A DNA stretch of 58,561 bases from Succinatimonas sp. UBA7265 (GTDB lineage Bacteria; Pseudomonadota; Gammaproteobacteria; Enterobacterales; Succinivibrionaceae), in the NCBI GenBank assembly GCA_002473165.1, contig DKSD01000016.1:1-58561 (forward strand), in the 5' to 3' direction. The translations under genes were made by a program, and so were the position numbers. Numbering within the stretch: the first letter of the stretch is position 1; every line of letters begins with the position of its first letter. The notes beneath the pieces are model-generated. The model saw only the letters and a list, made by a program, of their open reading frames with translations. It was not told where the DNA came from and did not search any database. Positions 51,081 to 57,509 of this stretch are shown here, one piece after another.

Positions 51081-51848
51081 CTACCACTTCTTCTTGTCGC
51101 CGAAGATCATGTCGATTTCTTTCTTTTCTTCGGCGGCTTTAGGATCTTCTTTCTTGGTCGTCTGGCGGTTCGTTTCCGCATCAAGGCCTTGCCGCAGCTG
51201 GTTTAGCAGATCGGCTTTTTCAGCGATCCAGTCGTCTTTGACATTCGTCTTGTGGATGACGTCCAGGCCTTTTTGGATGAGCAGCCGACAGGTGCCCAGC
51301 TGCTTTAAGCGCTTCATCTCAAGCACGCGCTGCACGAGGTTTGAGATATTGACCTTGAGCACCAGCAGATAAAGGCGGCGATCCTCTTTTTGGATGTCGG
51401 CCGGGTTTACCGGCACGCCCTGGCGGATCTCGACTTTGAGGATGTTGCGCAGTCTTCTGATGGTGCGCAGCTGGTTCATGGCCACAGTGTCATTCTCAGG
51501 CGGCCTGAAAGCGACATCGTCATGGTAGTTGGCCTTGAGATCTTCTATGAGTTTTTCCTCGTTGGCGATCCTCTCGGTGATGTTGTGCTCGTTTTCAACG
51601 TGGCTTTGCTGGATCTTGCGCAGCGCCCTGATGATGCGGTGGTGGAGCACCAGCACCAGCGTTTTGGAATAGGAGATCTGGTTTTGGTTGAGCAGCAGTT
51701 CTTCGGTTTCGGCTATCAGGTTCTTGGCATGGGTCACGACAATGCGCATGTCCTGATCGCGGCGGGTCGTGTAGTCGCTGAACATGTTTACGATGATCAG
51801 CAGAAACGTGGCCAGCACGATAAACATTACCGCAATGGTGATGAGCAT
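51081..51848 (-). CDS. Membrane-anchored coiled-coil protein of unknown function
   Basis: Not recognised. The 255 residues start with one transmembrane helix (MLITIAVMFIVLATFLLIIVNMF, 1-23) followed by about 190 mostly helical, charged residues with heptad character (AKNLIAETEELLLNQNQISYSK, HVENEHNITERIANEEKLIEDLKANY) and a Lys/Glu-rich end. It is probably a structural or scaffold protein of the inner membrane. Its stop is only three bases from that of convergent aroC. Confidence 0.6.
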   Translation of the reverse strand: MLITIAVMFIVLATFLLIIVNMFSDYTTRRDQDMRIVVTHAKNLIAETEELLLNQNQISYSKTLVLVLHHRIIRALRKIQQSHVENEHNITERIANEEKLIEDLKANYHDDVAFRPPENDTVAMNQLRTIRRLRNILKVEIRQGVPVNPADIQKEDRRLYLLVLKVNISNLVQRVLEMKRLKQLGTCRLLIQKGLDVIHKTNVKDDWIAEKADLLNQLRQGLDAETNRQTTKKEDPKAAEEKKEIDMIFGDKKKW

Positions 51849-52172
51849 ACTTCTGCGCTTTCCCCGGTATCCGTTAAATGAGGGTTAACCATTTGGGTGC
51901 AAATGTCCGCACCTTTTTGTTCAGCATAGCATTTGCAGACAAAGGTGCGCCAAAGATTATATGTCGTATGTGAGATTTGACATAATTAAAACACAACTTT
52001 GCGCTGCGCTTTTACAGTTTTGCGACAGCCGATCGGGGGGCCGCGCGGCCCCCTTTGTTATAATAACGGCCGCTGTGAACCGATCTTGGCGCTTTGGGTT
52101 CAAAACAAAGCCGGCGCTGAGAGCCCGATCAGTTTTTGACATTTGCAAACACGGGTTTAAAAGAAGAATTCC
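51849..52172. other. Spacer with fumarase promoter
   Basis: About 320 bp between divergent genes. GGGGGCC/GGCCCCC forms a GC-rich hairpin at about 52036-52053 followed by TTT, then an extended -10 box TGTTATAAT at 52056-52064 and about 105 bases of leader before the fumarase ATG. The leader has no further structure that I can name. No gene is credible in the rest. Confidence 0.5.
52056..52064 (+). promoter_or_regulatory. Extended -10 promoter of the fumarase gene
   Basis: TGTTATAAT is a perfect extended -10 element. It implies a leader of roughly 100 bases before the ATG at 52173. Confidence 0.55.
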
Positions 52173-53702
52173 ATGACAACTCTGATTAAGAACCAAGACT
52201 TCATTAAGTCAATCGAGGATGCTCTCCAGTTCATCTCGTACTATCACCCCCAGGATTTCCTGAAGGCCATGAAGCACGCGTATGACATAGAGCAGAATCC
52301 CGCCGCTAAGAACGCCATCGCCCAGATCCTGGTCAATTCCAGAATGTGTGCCATCGGCCACCGCCCTCTCTGCCAGGATACCGGCGCCGTGACCTGCTTT
52401 GTCAAGATCGGCATGGACGTAAAGTTTGAAGGCGACATGACCGTTCAGGAAATGGTGGACGAGGGCGCGCGCCGCGCTTATTGCAGCGCCGTCAACCCGC
52501 TGCGCAAGTCCATCCTGCGCGATCCGATCGGCAAGCGCGTCAACACCAAAGACAACACTCCGACTGTCGTGCACATTGAGATGGTTCACGGCGACAAAGT
52601 CGAGGTCGCCATCGCCTCCAAGGGCGGCGGGTCGGAAAACAAGACCCACATGAAGATGCTCAACCCGTCAGACTCCGTGGTTGACTACGTCTTAAGCCAG
52701 ATCCCGCTCATGGGCGCCGGCTGGTGCCCTCCGGGGATCATCGGCATCGGCATCGGCGGCACCCCTGAGAAGTCCGCGATCCTCGCCAAGGAATCGTTAA
52801 ACGATCCTATAGACATCCAGGAACTCATCAAGCGCGGCCCGGTGACCCCCGAGGAGAAACTGCGCGTTGAGCTCTATGACAAGATCAACCGTCTGGGCAT
52901 CGGCGCCCAGGGCCTGGGCGGCCTGACGACCGTGCTCGATGTCAAGGTTAAGACCTATCCCTGCCACGCGGTCTCCAAAGCCACCACCATCATCCCTAAC
53001 TGCGCCGCCACCCGCCACATCGACTTTGTGCTCGACGGCACGGGTCCTGCGACGTTCACCCCTCCTTCGCTTGACAGCTACCCTGACATCAAGATCGGCG
53101 GCGCCGGCGCGGACGTCAGGCGCGTCAACCTCGACACCGTCACCAAGGAAGAGATGGCCACCTGGAAGATGGGTGAGACGCTGCTGCTCTCCGGCACCAT
53201 TCTCACCGGCCGCGATGCCGCCCATAAGCGTATCTGCGATCTGGTCGCTGAGGGCAAGCCGCTGCCTGAGGGCGTCGATTTCCACAAGAAATTCATCTAC
53301 TACGTGGGACCGGTTCCCGCCGTCGGCGATGAAGTCGTCGGCCCTGCCGGCCCGACCACCTCGACCCGCATGGACAAGTTCGTGGAGACCATGCTCTCCA
53401 AGACCGGCCTGTACGGCATGATCGGCAAGTCCGAGCGCGGCCCTGAGGCCATCGCCTCCATCAAGAAGCACAAGGCTGTGTACCTGATGGCCACCGGCGG
53501 CGCCGCCTATCTGGTGTCCAAGGCCATCAAGGCCGCCAAGGTGCTGGCCTTTGAAGACCTGGGCATGGAAGCCGTGCGCGAGTTCAAGATCGTGGATATG
53601 CCGGTGACGGTTGCCGTCGACACCGAGGGCAACAGCATCCACCAGATCGGCCCCAAGACCTGGTCGCAGAAGATCAAGGAGATCAACTTCAAGTACATCT
53701 GA
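52173..53702 (+). CDS. fumA: Fumarate hydratase, class I
   Basis: Interconverts malate and fumarate; in succinate formers it runs toward fumarate. The 509 residues belong to the iron-sulfur, oxygen-sensitive class I enzymes (E. coli FumA/FumB 548). The likely [4Fe-4S] ligands are Cys67 (LCQDTGAVTC), Cys185 (GAGWCPPG) and Cys277 (PNCAATRH), with spacing close to Cys105, Cys224 and Cys318 of FumA. GGSENK and GPAGPTTSTRMDKF are family motifs. FumA versus FumB cannot be told. A terminator (53727-53753) follows. Confidence 0.94.
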   Translation: MTTLIKNQDFIKSIEDALQFISYYHPQDFLKAMKHAYDIEQNPAAKNAIAQILVNSRMCAIGHRPLCQDTGAVTCFVKIGMDVKFEGDMTVQEMVDEGARRAYCSAVNPLRKSILRDPIGKRVNTKDNTPTVVHIEMVHGDKVEVAIASKGGGSENKTHMKMLNPSDSVVDYVLSQIPLMGAGWCPPGIIGIGIGGTPEKSAILAKESLNDPIDIQELIKRGPVTPEEKLRVELYDKINRLGIGAQGLGGLTTVLDVKVKTYPCHAVSKATTIIPNCAATRHIDFVLDGTGPATFTPPSLDSYPDIKIGGAGADVRRVNLDTVTKEEMATWKMGETLLLSGTILTGRDAAHKRICDLVAEGKPLPEGVDFHKKFIYYVGPVPAVGDEVVGPAGPTTSTRMDKFVETMLSKTGLYGMIGKSERGPEAIASIKKHKAVYLMATGGAAYLVSKAIKAAKVLAFEDLGMEAVREFKIVDMPVTVAVDTEGNSIHQIGPKTWSQKIKEINFKYI

Positions 53703-53726
53703 TGAGGTGATTTGAAGCAAGAGCAC

Positions 53727-53753
53727 AAAGACCGCAGGCGACTGCGGTCTTTT
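53727..53753 (+). terminator. Rho-independent terminator after fumarase
   Basis: AAGACCGCAG and CTGCGGTCTT form a perfect 10-bp stem with a GCGA loop and T run. It overlaps the first codons of the longest possible ogt frame, which argues for the later start. Confidence 0.88.
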
Positions 53754-53774
53754 GGTATCAGGCCGGTGAAAGAA

Positions 53775-54320
53775 ATGATCTTTGATTATGTAAAACTTCC
53801 CATGGGCTGGGTTAAGGCAGGATTTGCAAACGGGGCGCTCGTGTCGCTGGGGTTTTGCAAAGAGCCCGGAAAAGCGTATTCAGGCGATGCTTTTAAGGCG
53901 TTGTCTGACACGCGGCGCTGGCTTGAGATCTACGCAGAAGGGCGCGATCCGGGATTCCTGCCGCGCATCGATCTGAGCGGCGTCAGCCCTTACACCCGTG
54001 ATGTGTGCGCGGCGATGCTCAAGATCCCTTACGGACAAACGGCAACCTACGGCGAGATCGCCTGCGCCGTGGCCGCGCGCCGGGGCGCGCGCGCCAGCGC
54101 CAGGGCGGCAGGCGGGGCGGCCGGGCGCAACCCGGTCGCAATCATCATTCCCTGCCATCGGGTGCTTGGGGTCGGGCAAAGCCTGCACGGCTACGGCGGC
54201 GGCCTTGAGCACAAGGCGGCGCTGCTCATCCATGAAGGTGTCATCCCGCAGCCTGAATGGGAGCGGGAACTTGACGAATACCGCGGCGGAGACAAAAAAG
54301 GAGAAAAAGGTGAACATTAA
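53775..54320 (+). CDS. ogt: Methylated-DNA-protein cysteine methyltransferase
   Basis: Suicide repair enzyme that takes methyl groups from O6-methylguanine onto its own cysteine. I start at ATG 53775 (181 residues) because an upstream TTG (53712) lies before the fumarase terminator. The active-site motif PCHRVLG is present, preceded by the helix-turn-helix IPYGQTATYGEIACAV. The wing segment is unusually rich in Ala, Arg and Gly (ARRGARASARAAGGAAGRNPV). The HD-domain gene overlaps its end by 11 bases. Confidence 0.92.
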   Translation: MIFDYVKLPMGWVKAGFANGALVSLGFCKEPGKAYSGDAFKALSDTRRWLEIYAEGRDPGFLPRIDLSGVSPYTRDVCAAMLKIPYGQTATYGEIACAVAARRGARASARAAGGAAGRNPVAIIIPCHRVLGVGQSLHGYGGGLEHKAALLIHEGVIPQPEWERELDEYRGGDKKGEKGEH

Positions 54321-54798
54321 CGATCTTTACCTGAGGATGATCGATTTCTCTGAGGGAAATTTCCATGACATCGCGCACCTGTCAGGAGTGCAAGGCTTTG
54401 CCAGGGCCATCGCTTTAGGCGAGGGCTGTGATGATCGAACGCGGGAACTTGCCGAAGCCGCCGCGATCGTACACGACATCGCCTGCCCGCTGTGCCGGAT
54501 TAAATACGGCGACACCCGCTGGGATCACCAGGAGGCCGAAGGCGGGCCGATCGCCCGGGAGTTTCTTAAAAAAGCCGGTCTTGATGAAGCTGACATCGCG
54601 AGGATCGTTTTCATGGTCTCCCACCATCACACCTGGAGTATGAGCGACGGCACGGATTTTCAGATCCTGCTGGAAGCGGATTTCCTGCAAAATGCCGGAG
54701 AACAAAAACTTGCGGCTGCGGAAGTGCACAAGGCAGCGGAAAAGCTTTTTAAAACGTGCACCGGCAAAAGGCTGCTCGATGCGATCTGGAAGATCTGA
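54310..54798 (+). CDS. HD-domain phosphohydrolase-like protein
   Basis: A 162-residue metal-dependent phosphohydrolase-type protein. GTG 54310 has AAGGAGAAAAAG directly before and overlaps the ogt stop. Metal ligands expected of the HD fold are seen: His23 (HLSGVQGFARAIA), the His55-Asp56 pair in AAIVHDIAC, and HHH at about 108. The Cys pair in ACPLC is uncommon. Substrate is unknown; small HD proteins often act on nucleotides. Overlap with ogt suggests a link to nucleotide or DNA-damage metabolism, but this is inference. Confidence 0.8.
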   Translation: MNINDLYLRMIDFSEGNFHDIAHLSGVQGFARAIALGEGCDDRTRELAEAAAIVHDIACPLCRIKYGDTRWDHQEAEGGPIAREFLKKAGLDEADIARIVFMVSHHHTWSMSDGTDFQILLEADFLQNAGEQKLAAAEVHKAAEKLFKTCTGKRLLDAIWKI

Positions 54799-54877
54799 GT
54801 AAATTTGTAAAAATGACTTAATAACAATAAATTAATCTGGTGCTTGCCGGATACGCATTCAAACAGAGGATAGTCGT

Positions 54878-55798
54878 ATGCTGATCTTAGGGCAGATGGG
54901 GATCTTTTTCTTCATGATGCTGTTGGGCGCTCTGGCCAGGCATCAGGGGATCATCACTGTGCAAAACCGCAAAGCCTTCACGGCACTCGTCGTAGGCTTT
55001 ACCACCCCGGCGCTGATCCTCTCTTGTGACATCTCGCGTTTTATTTCCCACGATTACAGCTATATCGCCTATGGCGCCATGGTGATGGTCGCGTTGCAGC
55101 TGGCGCAAAACGTCACCGGTCTTATCTTTCCCAGGCTGACGCGCACCCCGGCAAAAGAACGCGGGGTGGTAAACATGCTCTACTCCTGCACTAACACTGC
55201 TCTTTTAGGCATACCGCTGGTGGCATCGCTTTTTGGCGATGAAGCCATGGTTTACATGTCGTTCTTTGTGGTAGTCGACACGATCATGCTGTATTCATAC
55301 GGGATCTTCGTGATGGGCGGGCGGGAGAACCGCATTCCGTTTAAAACCATCCTCAAAAATCCCTGCCTCATCTCCAGCATCGCGCTGATGCTGCTTATCG
55401 GTTTTAAGCTGACGCTGCCTGAGTATGTGCGCGGAGCGCTTTCGATGGTAGGCATGGCCTCGCCGCCGCTTGCCATGATGGTGATCGGAGCCTCGCTTGC
55501 CGATCTCGGCTTTAAAGAGACTGTAACCGACATGAGGCTGATGCTCTTTGTGGTCTTAAAGATGATTGCCGTGCCGGTGATCCTGATGTTTTGCCTTGCG
55601 CCGCTGCTTAACACGCCGGCGCTTCAAGGTGTGGCTCTGATCGTACTTTCCGCTCCGTCTGGAGTGATGGTGGCGATGCTGGCAACGCTGTACAGCCCTG
55701 CGGGTATCAATTCCGCCTCCAAAGGCATCAGCGCGACGACTGCGGTTTCTGCGCTAACCATTCCTCTTGTTGCAGTGATCTGTGGTATGGGTGTTTGA
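54878..55798 (+). CDS. AEC-family permease (auxin efflux carrier-like)
   Basis: A 306-residue inner-membrane transporter with about ten hydrophobic helices in two halves. NRKAFTALVVGFTTPALILS, YSCTNTALLGIPLV (the conserved N-terminal-half motif) and APSGVMVAMLATLY in the second half fit the AEC/bacterial malate-permease type. Bacterial members move carboxylates such as malate or malonate; next to fumarase a dicarboxylate is plausible. No terminator is evident before the integration scar that follows. Confidence 0.85.
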   Translation: MLILGQMGIFFFMMLLGALARHQGIITVQNRKAFTALVVGFTTPALILSCDISRFISHDYSYIAYGAMVMVALQLAQNVTGLIFPRLTRTPAKERGVVNMLYSCTNTALLGIPLVASLFGDEAMVYMSFFVVVDTIMLYSYGIFVMGGRENRIPFKTILKNPCLISSIALMLLIGFKLTLPEYVRGALSMVGMASPPLAMMVIGASLADLGFKETVTDMRLMLFVVLKMIAVPVILMFCLAPLLNTPALQGVALIVLSAPSGVMVAMLATLYSPAGINSASKGISATTAVSALTIPLVAVICGMGV

Positions 55799-55846
55799 AT
55801 TTATGATGTTTTTTTGAAAAAGGAGAAGAAAGAATTCTATGAAGAA

Positions 55847-55870
55847 TGGCGGTGAGATCGGGATTCGAAC
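55847..55870 (-). repeat. tRNA-Ser 3'-end fragment, candidate attachment site
   Basis: On the minus strand GTTCGAATCCCGAT is followed by CTCACCGCCA: the T-loop, 3' T-stem, acceptor strand and discriminator plus CCA of a serine tRNA of the GGTGAGn type. The upstream T-stem strand and the tRNA body are missing. Such fragments mark one end of elements inserted by tyrosine integrases into tRNA 3' ends. Confidence 0.65.
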
Positions 55871-55910
55871 TGAGAGGGTATCTTATTGATTTTTTAGCTC
55901 GTAACTTTAA

Positions 55911-56105
55911 ATGAAGTTACGCGTTAGAGTTACGACTGTGGCAGGGCAGGGAGAAGAACGTCGGGGATCCCCCCAGGCACGAATGCCTGGGGACCTTACA
56001 GCCGAGGCACTTAAGTCCGACACCGTAAGGGCTGAAAAACCCTCCGCTGGTCCGCTGTACGCCTTGCGGCGCCTGAAGCGAGGAGGGGTGGCATGGGAGC
56101 ACTAG
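55911..56105 (+). pseudogene. Possible 3' remnant of an IS200/IS605 TnpB gene
   Basis: An open frame of 64 codons ending at 56105. LRVRVTTVAGQGEERRG at its start resembles the variable tail that follows the last catalytic Asp of TnpB proteins, and the DNA is GC-rich with strong hairpins as in TnpB right ends and guide RNAs. No upstream TnpB body exists, so at best it is a relic. Confidence is low; it could be unrelated non-coding DNA. Confidence 0.25.
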
Positions 56106-56139
56106 GACGTCCTGCTCCGTACCGTACTTTTATTATAAG

Positions 56140-56298
56140 CTACAAATGCATATTTTTCACGCGGTCATTAACCTCGGCGCGCTTTGCATCGTTGAAGCGG
56201 TCAAGCGTGCCCACAAGGTAGCCGGTGACACGGCGGATGCGCTCAAACTTGACGCCCGCGCCCGCAATGCCGTTATGCTGATGCAGTCTCGTTTGCAT
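56140..56298 (-). pseudogene. nrdD: C-terminal fragment of anaerobic ribonucleotide reductase (glycyl-radical loop)
   Basis: A minus-strand frame of 52 codons from ATG 56298 ends FERIRRVTGYLVGTLDRF..., then NDAKRAEVNDRV and stop. RVTGY with a ~26-residue tail is the glycyl-radical segment of class III ribonucleotide reductase NrdD, whose radical Gly lies ~30 residues from the C-terminus. The rest of NrdD (~650 residues) is absent. The frame overlaps the end of the truncated phage gene by 26 bases. It is probably a displaced 3' end left by integration or rearrangement; a spare radical domain like GrcA is a less likely alternative. Confidence 0.6.
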
Positions 56299-56701
56299 TG
56301 GAGGCCTCCGACTGCTCGTTCTTGATCTTCTTTTGAAGCTCGGCTATTTGCTTTTGCAGTTTGCCGTATTTGCACGGCTTGGAGCAAAAGCCCTCGTCGT
56401 CCAGCACCGCCCCGCAGGCCTTGCTGCGGCCGCTTACCGTCAGGCTCACAGACGATGCTGAATAGCTGACCGGAATCGCGTCGATGTAGCCCGACAGTAC
56501 CAGATCATCACCGATGGTGATTTGAACTTTCTGCCCTGGGCGAAAATTATGAAGCGATGCATTGCCTGGCAGTTTTGGAGTGGCGTTAAAGCTAAAAGAA
56601 CGGGCGCAGGAGTTTAATTCCATGGTGATGGACAAGTTAGTCCAATGTCTGTAAGCCTGACCGTCGACATAGAGTGTAACGATATTCTTTCCTGCGGACA
56701 T
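56273..56701 (-). pseudogene. Truncated Mu-like baseplate hub protein (gpP/gp44-like)
   Basis: A 142-residue frame. VTLYVDGQAYRHWTNLSITMELNSCARSF and the following beta-rich part (GQKVQITIGDDLVLSGYIDAIPVSYSASSVSLTVSGRS) match the N-terminal third of Mu gpP, the tail hub that follows gpN in Mu. The normal length is about 380 residues; here the frame leaves homology after about residue 110 and ends in a coiled, Lys/Glu-rich stretch. Its ATG directly follows the T run of a terminator and has no ribosome binding site. It is probably non-functional. Confidence 0.7.
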
Positions 56702-56725
56702 AAAAAAACCGCTCAGCTGAGCGGT
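56702..56725 (-). terminator. Rho-independent terminator after the lipoprotein gene
   Basis: On the minus strand ACCGCTCAGCTGAGCGGT is a perfect palindrome followed by seven T, which run straight into the ATG of the gpP-like frame. Confidence 0.88.
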
Positions 56726-56744
56726 CTCCTAAATCAAACAGTTT

Positions 56745-57062
56745 TTACTCTGTACATTCGTATTTGTTCTGCCCGATAAAGTGGCAGTAATAGGTTTTGC
56801 CGTTGATCACATACCCGGTTTCGTTGCTTCCGTGAATATTCATTCCGGTATATTGCGACACGCCATGAACACGTCTGTATTCCTGATCCTCTTCCCAGGA
56901 TTTCTGTAGCCTGGCAAGAGATTGGCGAAGCTTTTCTTTATTTTCCGCATTTGTCTTTGCTATGGCTTCATAATAAGCCTGATCGACTTTTGGTTCAGGC
57001 TGAACCCATGCCTGACATCCTGACAACAGCACCGCCATTGCGATTAAAACGATCTTCTTCAT
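56745..57062 (-). CDS. Small lipoprotein, phage-associated cargo
   Basis: A 105-residue protein with a lipoprotein signal peptide MKKIVLIAMAVLLSGC; the lipobox is LSGC and the mature protein would start at Cys16. The rest is a Lys/Glu-rich helix (YEAIAKTNAENKEKLRQSLARLQKSWEEDQEY) and a small C-terminal part with two cysteines. ATG 57062 has AGGGG eight bases upstream; a GTG at 57071 is less likely. It sits with its own terminator between two Mu-like tail genes, as a moron-type insertion. Surface-exclusion or other lysogen-conversion functions are possible but unproven. Confidence 0.65.
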   Translation of the reverse strand: MKKIVLIAMAVLLSGCQAWVQPEPKVDQAYYEAIAKTNAENKEKLRQSLARLQKSWEEDQEYRRVHGVSQYTGMNIHGSNETGYVINGKTYYCHFIGQNKYECTE

Positions 57063-57112
57063 AAGCCTCACCCCTGTACTTTGAAGTATAGGGCAGAAGG
57101 CTTAAGAACAAC

Positions 57113-57481
57113 TTAGAAAAGAGATTTAATCGCAACAGGCATCGCCGACTGAATAAACATCCACGAAAGTCTGACGCCTGCTTTGGCAGCCATATCGCGG
57201 ATCTTGCGCCACAGCTTTGTGTTTTCTAGGACTTCTTTGAAGTCGTAGCCTTCCATAGTCAGCCTTGGCATCGTCATAGCCAGCTTATAATGCCCGGCGT
57301 TGTCGACAAAATCGATCTCAACACCCTTGACGCATCCGGCGTCAGCCAAAAGCTCAAGATGCCTTAGATAATCACTGCTGTCATTATGGGTTTCAGCGTA
57401 AATCTGCCCCTTATCCTCGAGGTCTTCGTCGTTTTCCACATCGGCAAGGATCTGTTTTATCAGTTCCCAATCCCTTTTCAT
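57113..57481 (-). CDS. DUF2513-family protein
   Basis: A 122-residue protein of the DUF2513 family, small proteins common in prophages and other mobile elements. MKRDWELIKQILADVEND is the family N-terminal signature, and LTMEGYDFKEVLENTKLWRKIRDMA its C-terminal half. Function of the family is unknown. ATG has GGAGG eight bases before. It follows the DNA-circularization gene by 28 bp on the same strand and precedes the lipoprotein gene. Confidence 0.8.
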   Translation of the reverse strand: MKRDWELIKQILADVENDEDLEDKGQIYAETHNDSSDYLRHLELLADAGCVKGVEIDFVDNAGHYKLAMTMPRLTMEGYDFKEVLENTKLWRKIRDMAAKAGVRLSWMFIQSAMPVAIKSLF

Positions 57482-57509
57482 AAATGCCTCCGTTTAACTA
57501 ACGGCTATT

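Larger units (their letters stand above)
55799..56139. other. Integration scar region
   Basis: About 340 bp between the AEC permease and phage-related genes. It contains a 24-bp tRNA-Ser 3' end (55847-55870), a GTAACTT/AAGTTAC inverted repeat (about 55900-55920), a GC-rich hairpin CCCCAGGCA/TGCCTGGGG (about 55968-55991) and a GACGTCCTGCTCC stretch. No intact gene is present. Confidence 0.6.

Noticed and set aside
52797..53726. 309-codon minus-strand frame inside the fumarase gene
   Set aside because: Fumarase motifs and cluster cysteines are on the plus strand; the opposite frame is His/Asp/Gly-rich with no domain.
53712..53774. Start of ogt at TTG 53712
   Set aside because: The added 21 codons are the fumarase terminator; homology begins at the ATG at 53775.
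53998..54309. Long upstream extension of the HD-domain gene within ogt
   Set aside because: The extra codons are an Arg/Ser-rich shadow of ogt. A GTG with a near-perfect ribosome binding site at 54310 is the real start.
55847..55937. Complete tRNA-Ser gene
   Set aside because: Only the 3' 24 bases fit. The T-stem 5' strand, anticodon arm and a GGTGAGA 5' end are missing, so it is a fragment.
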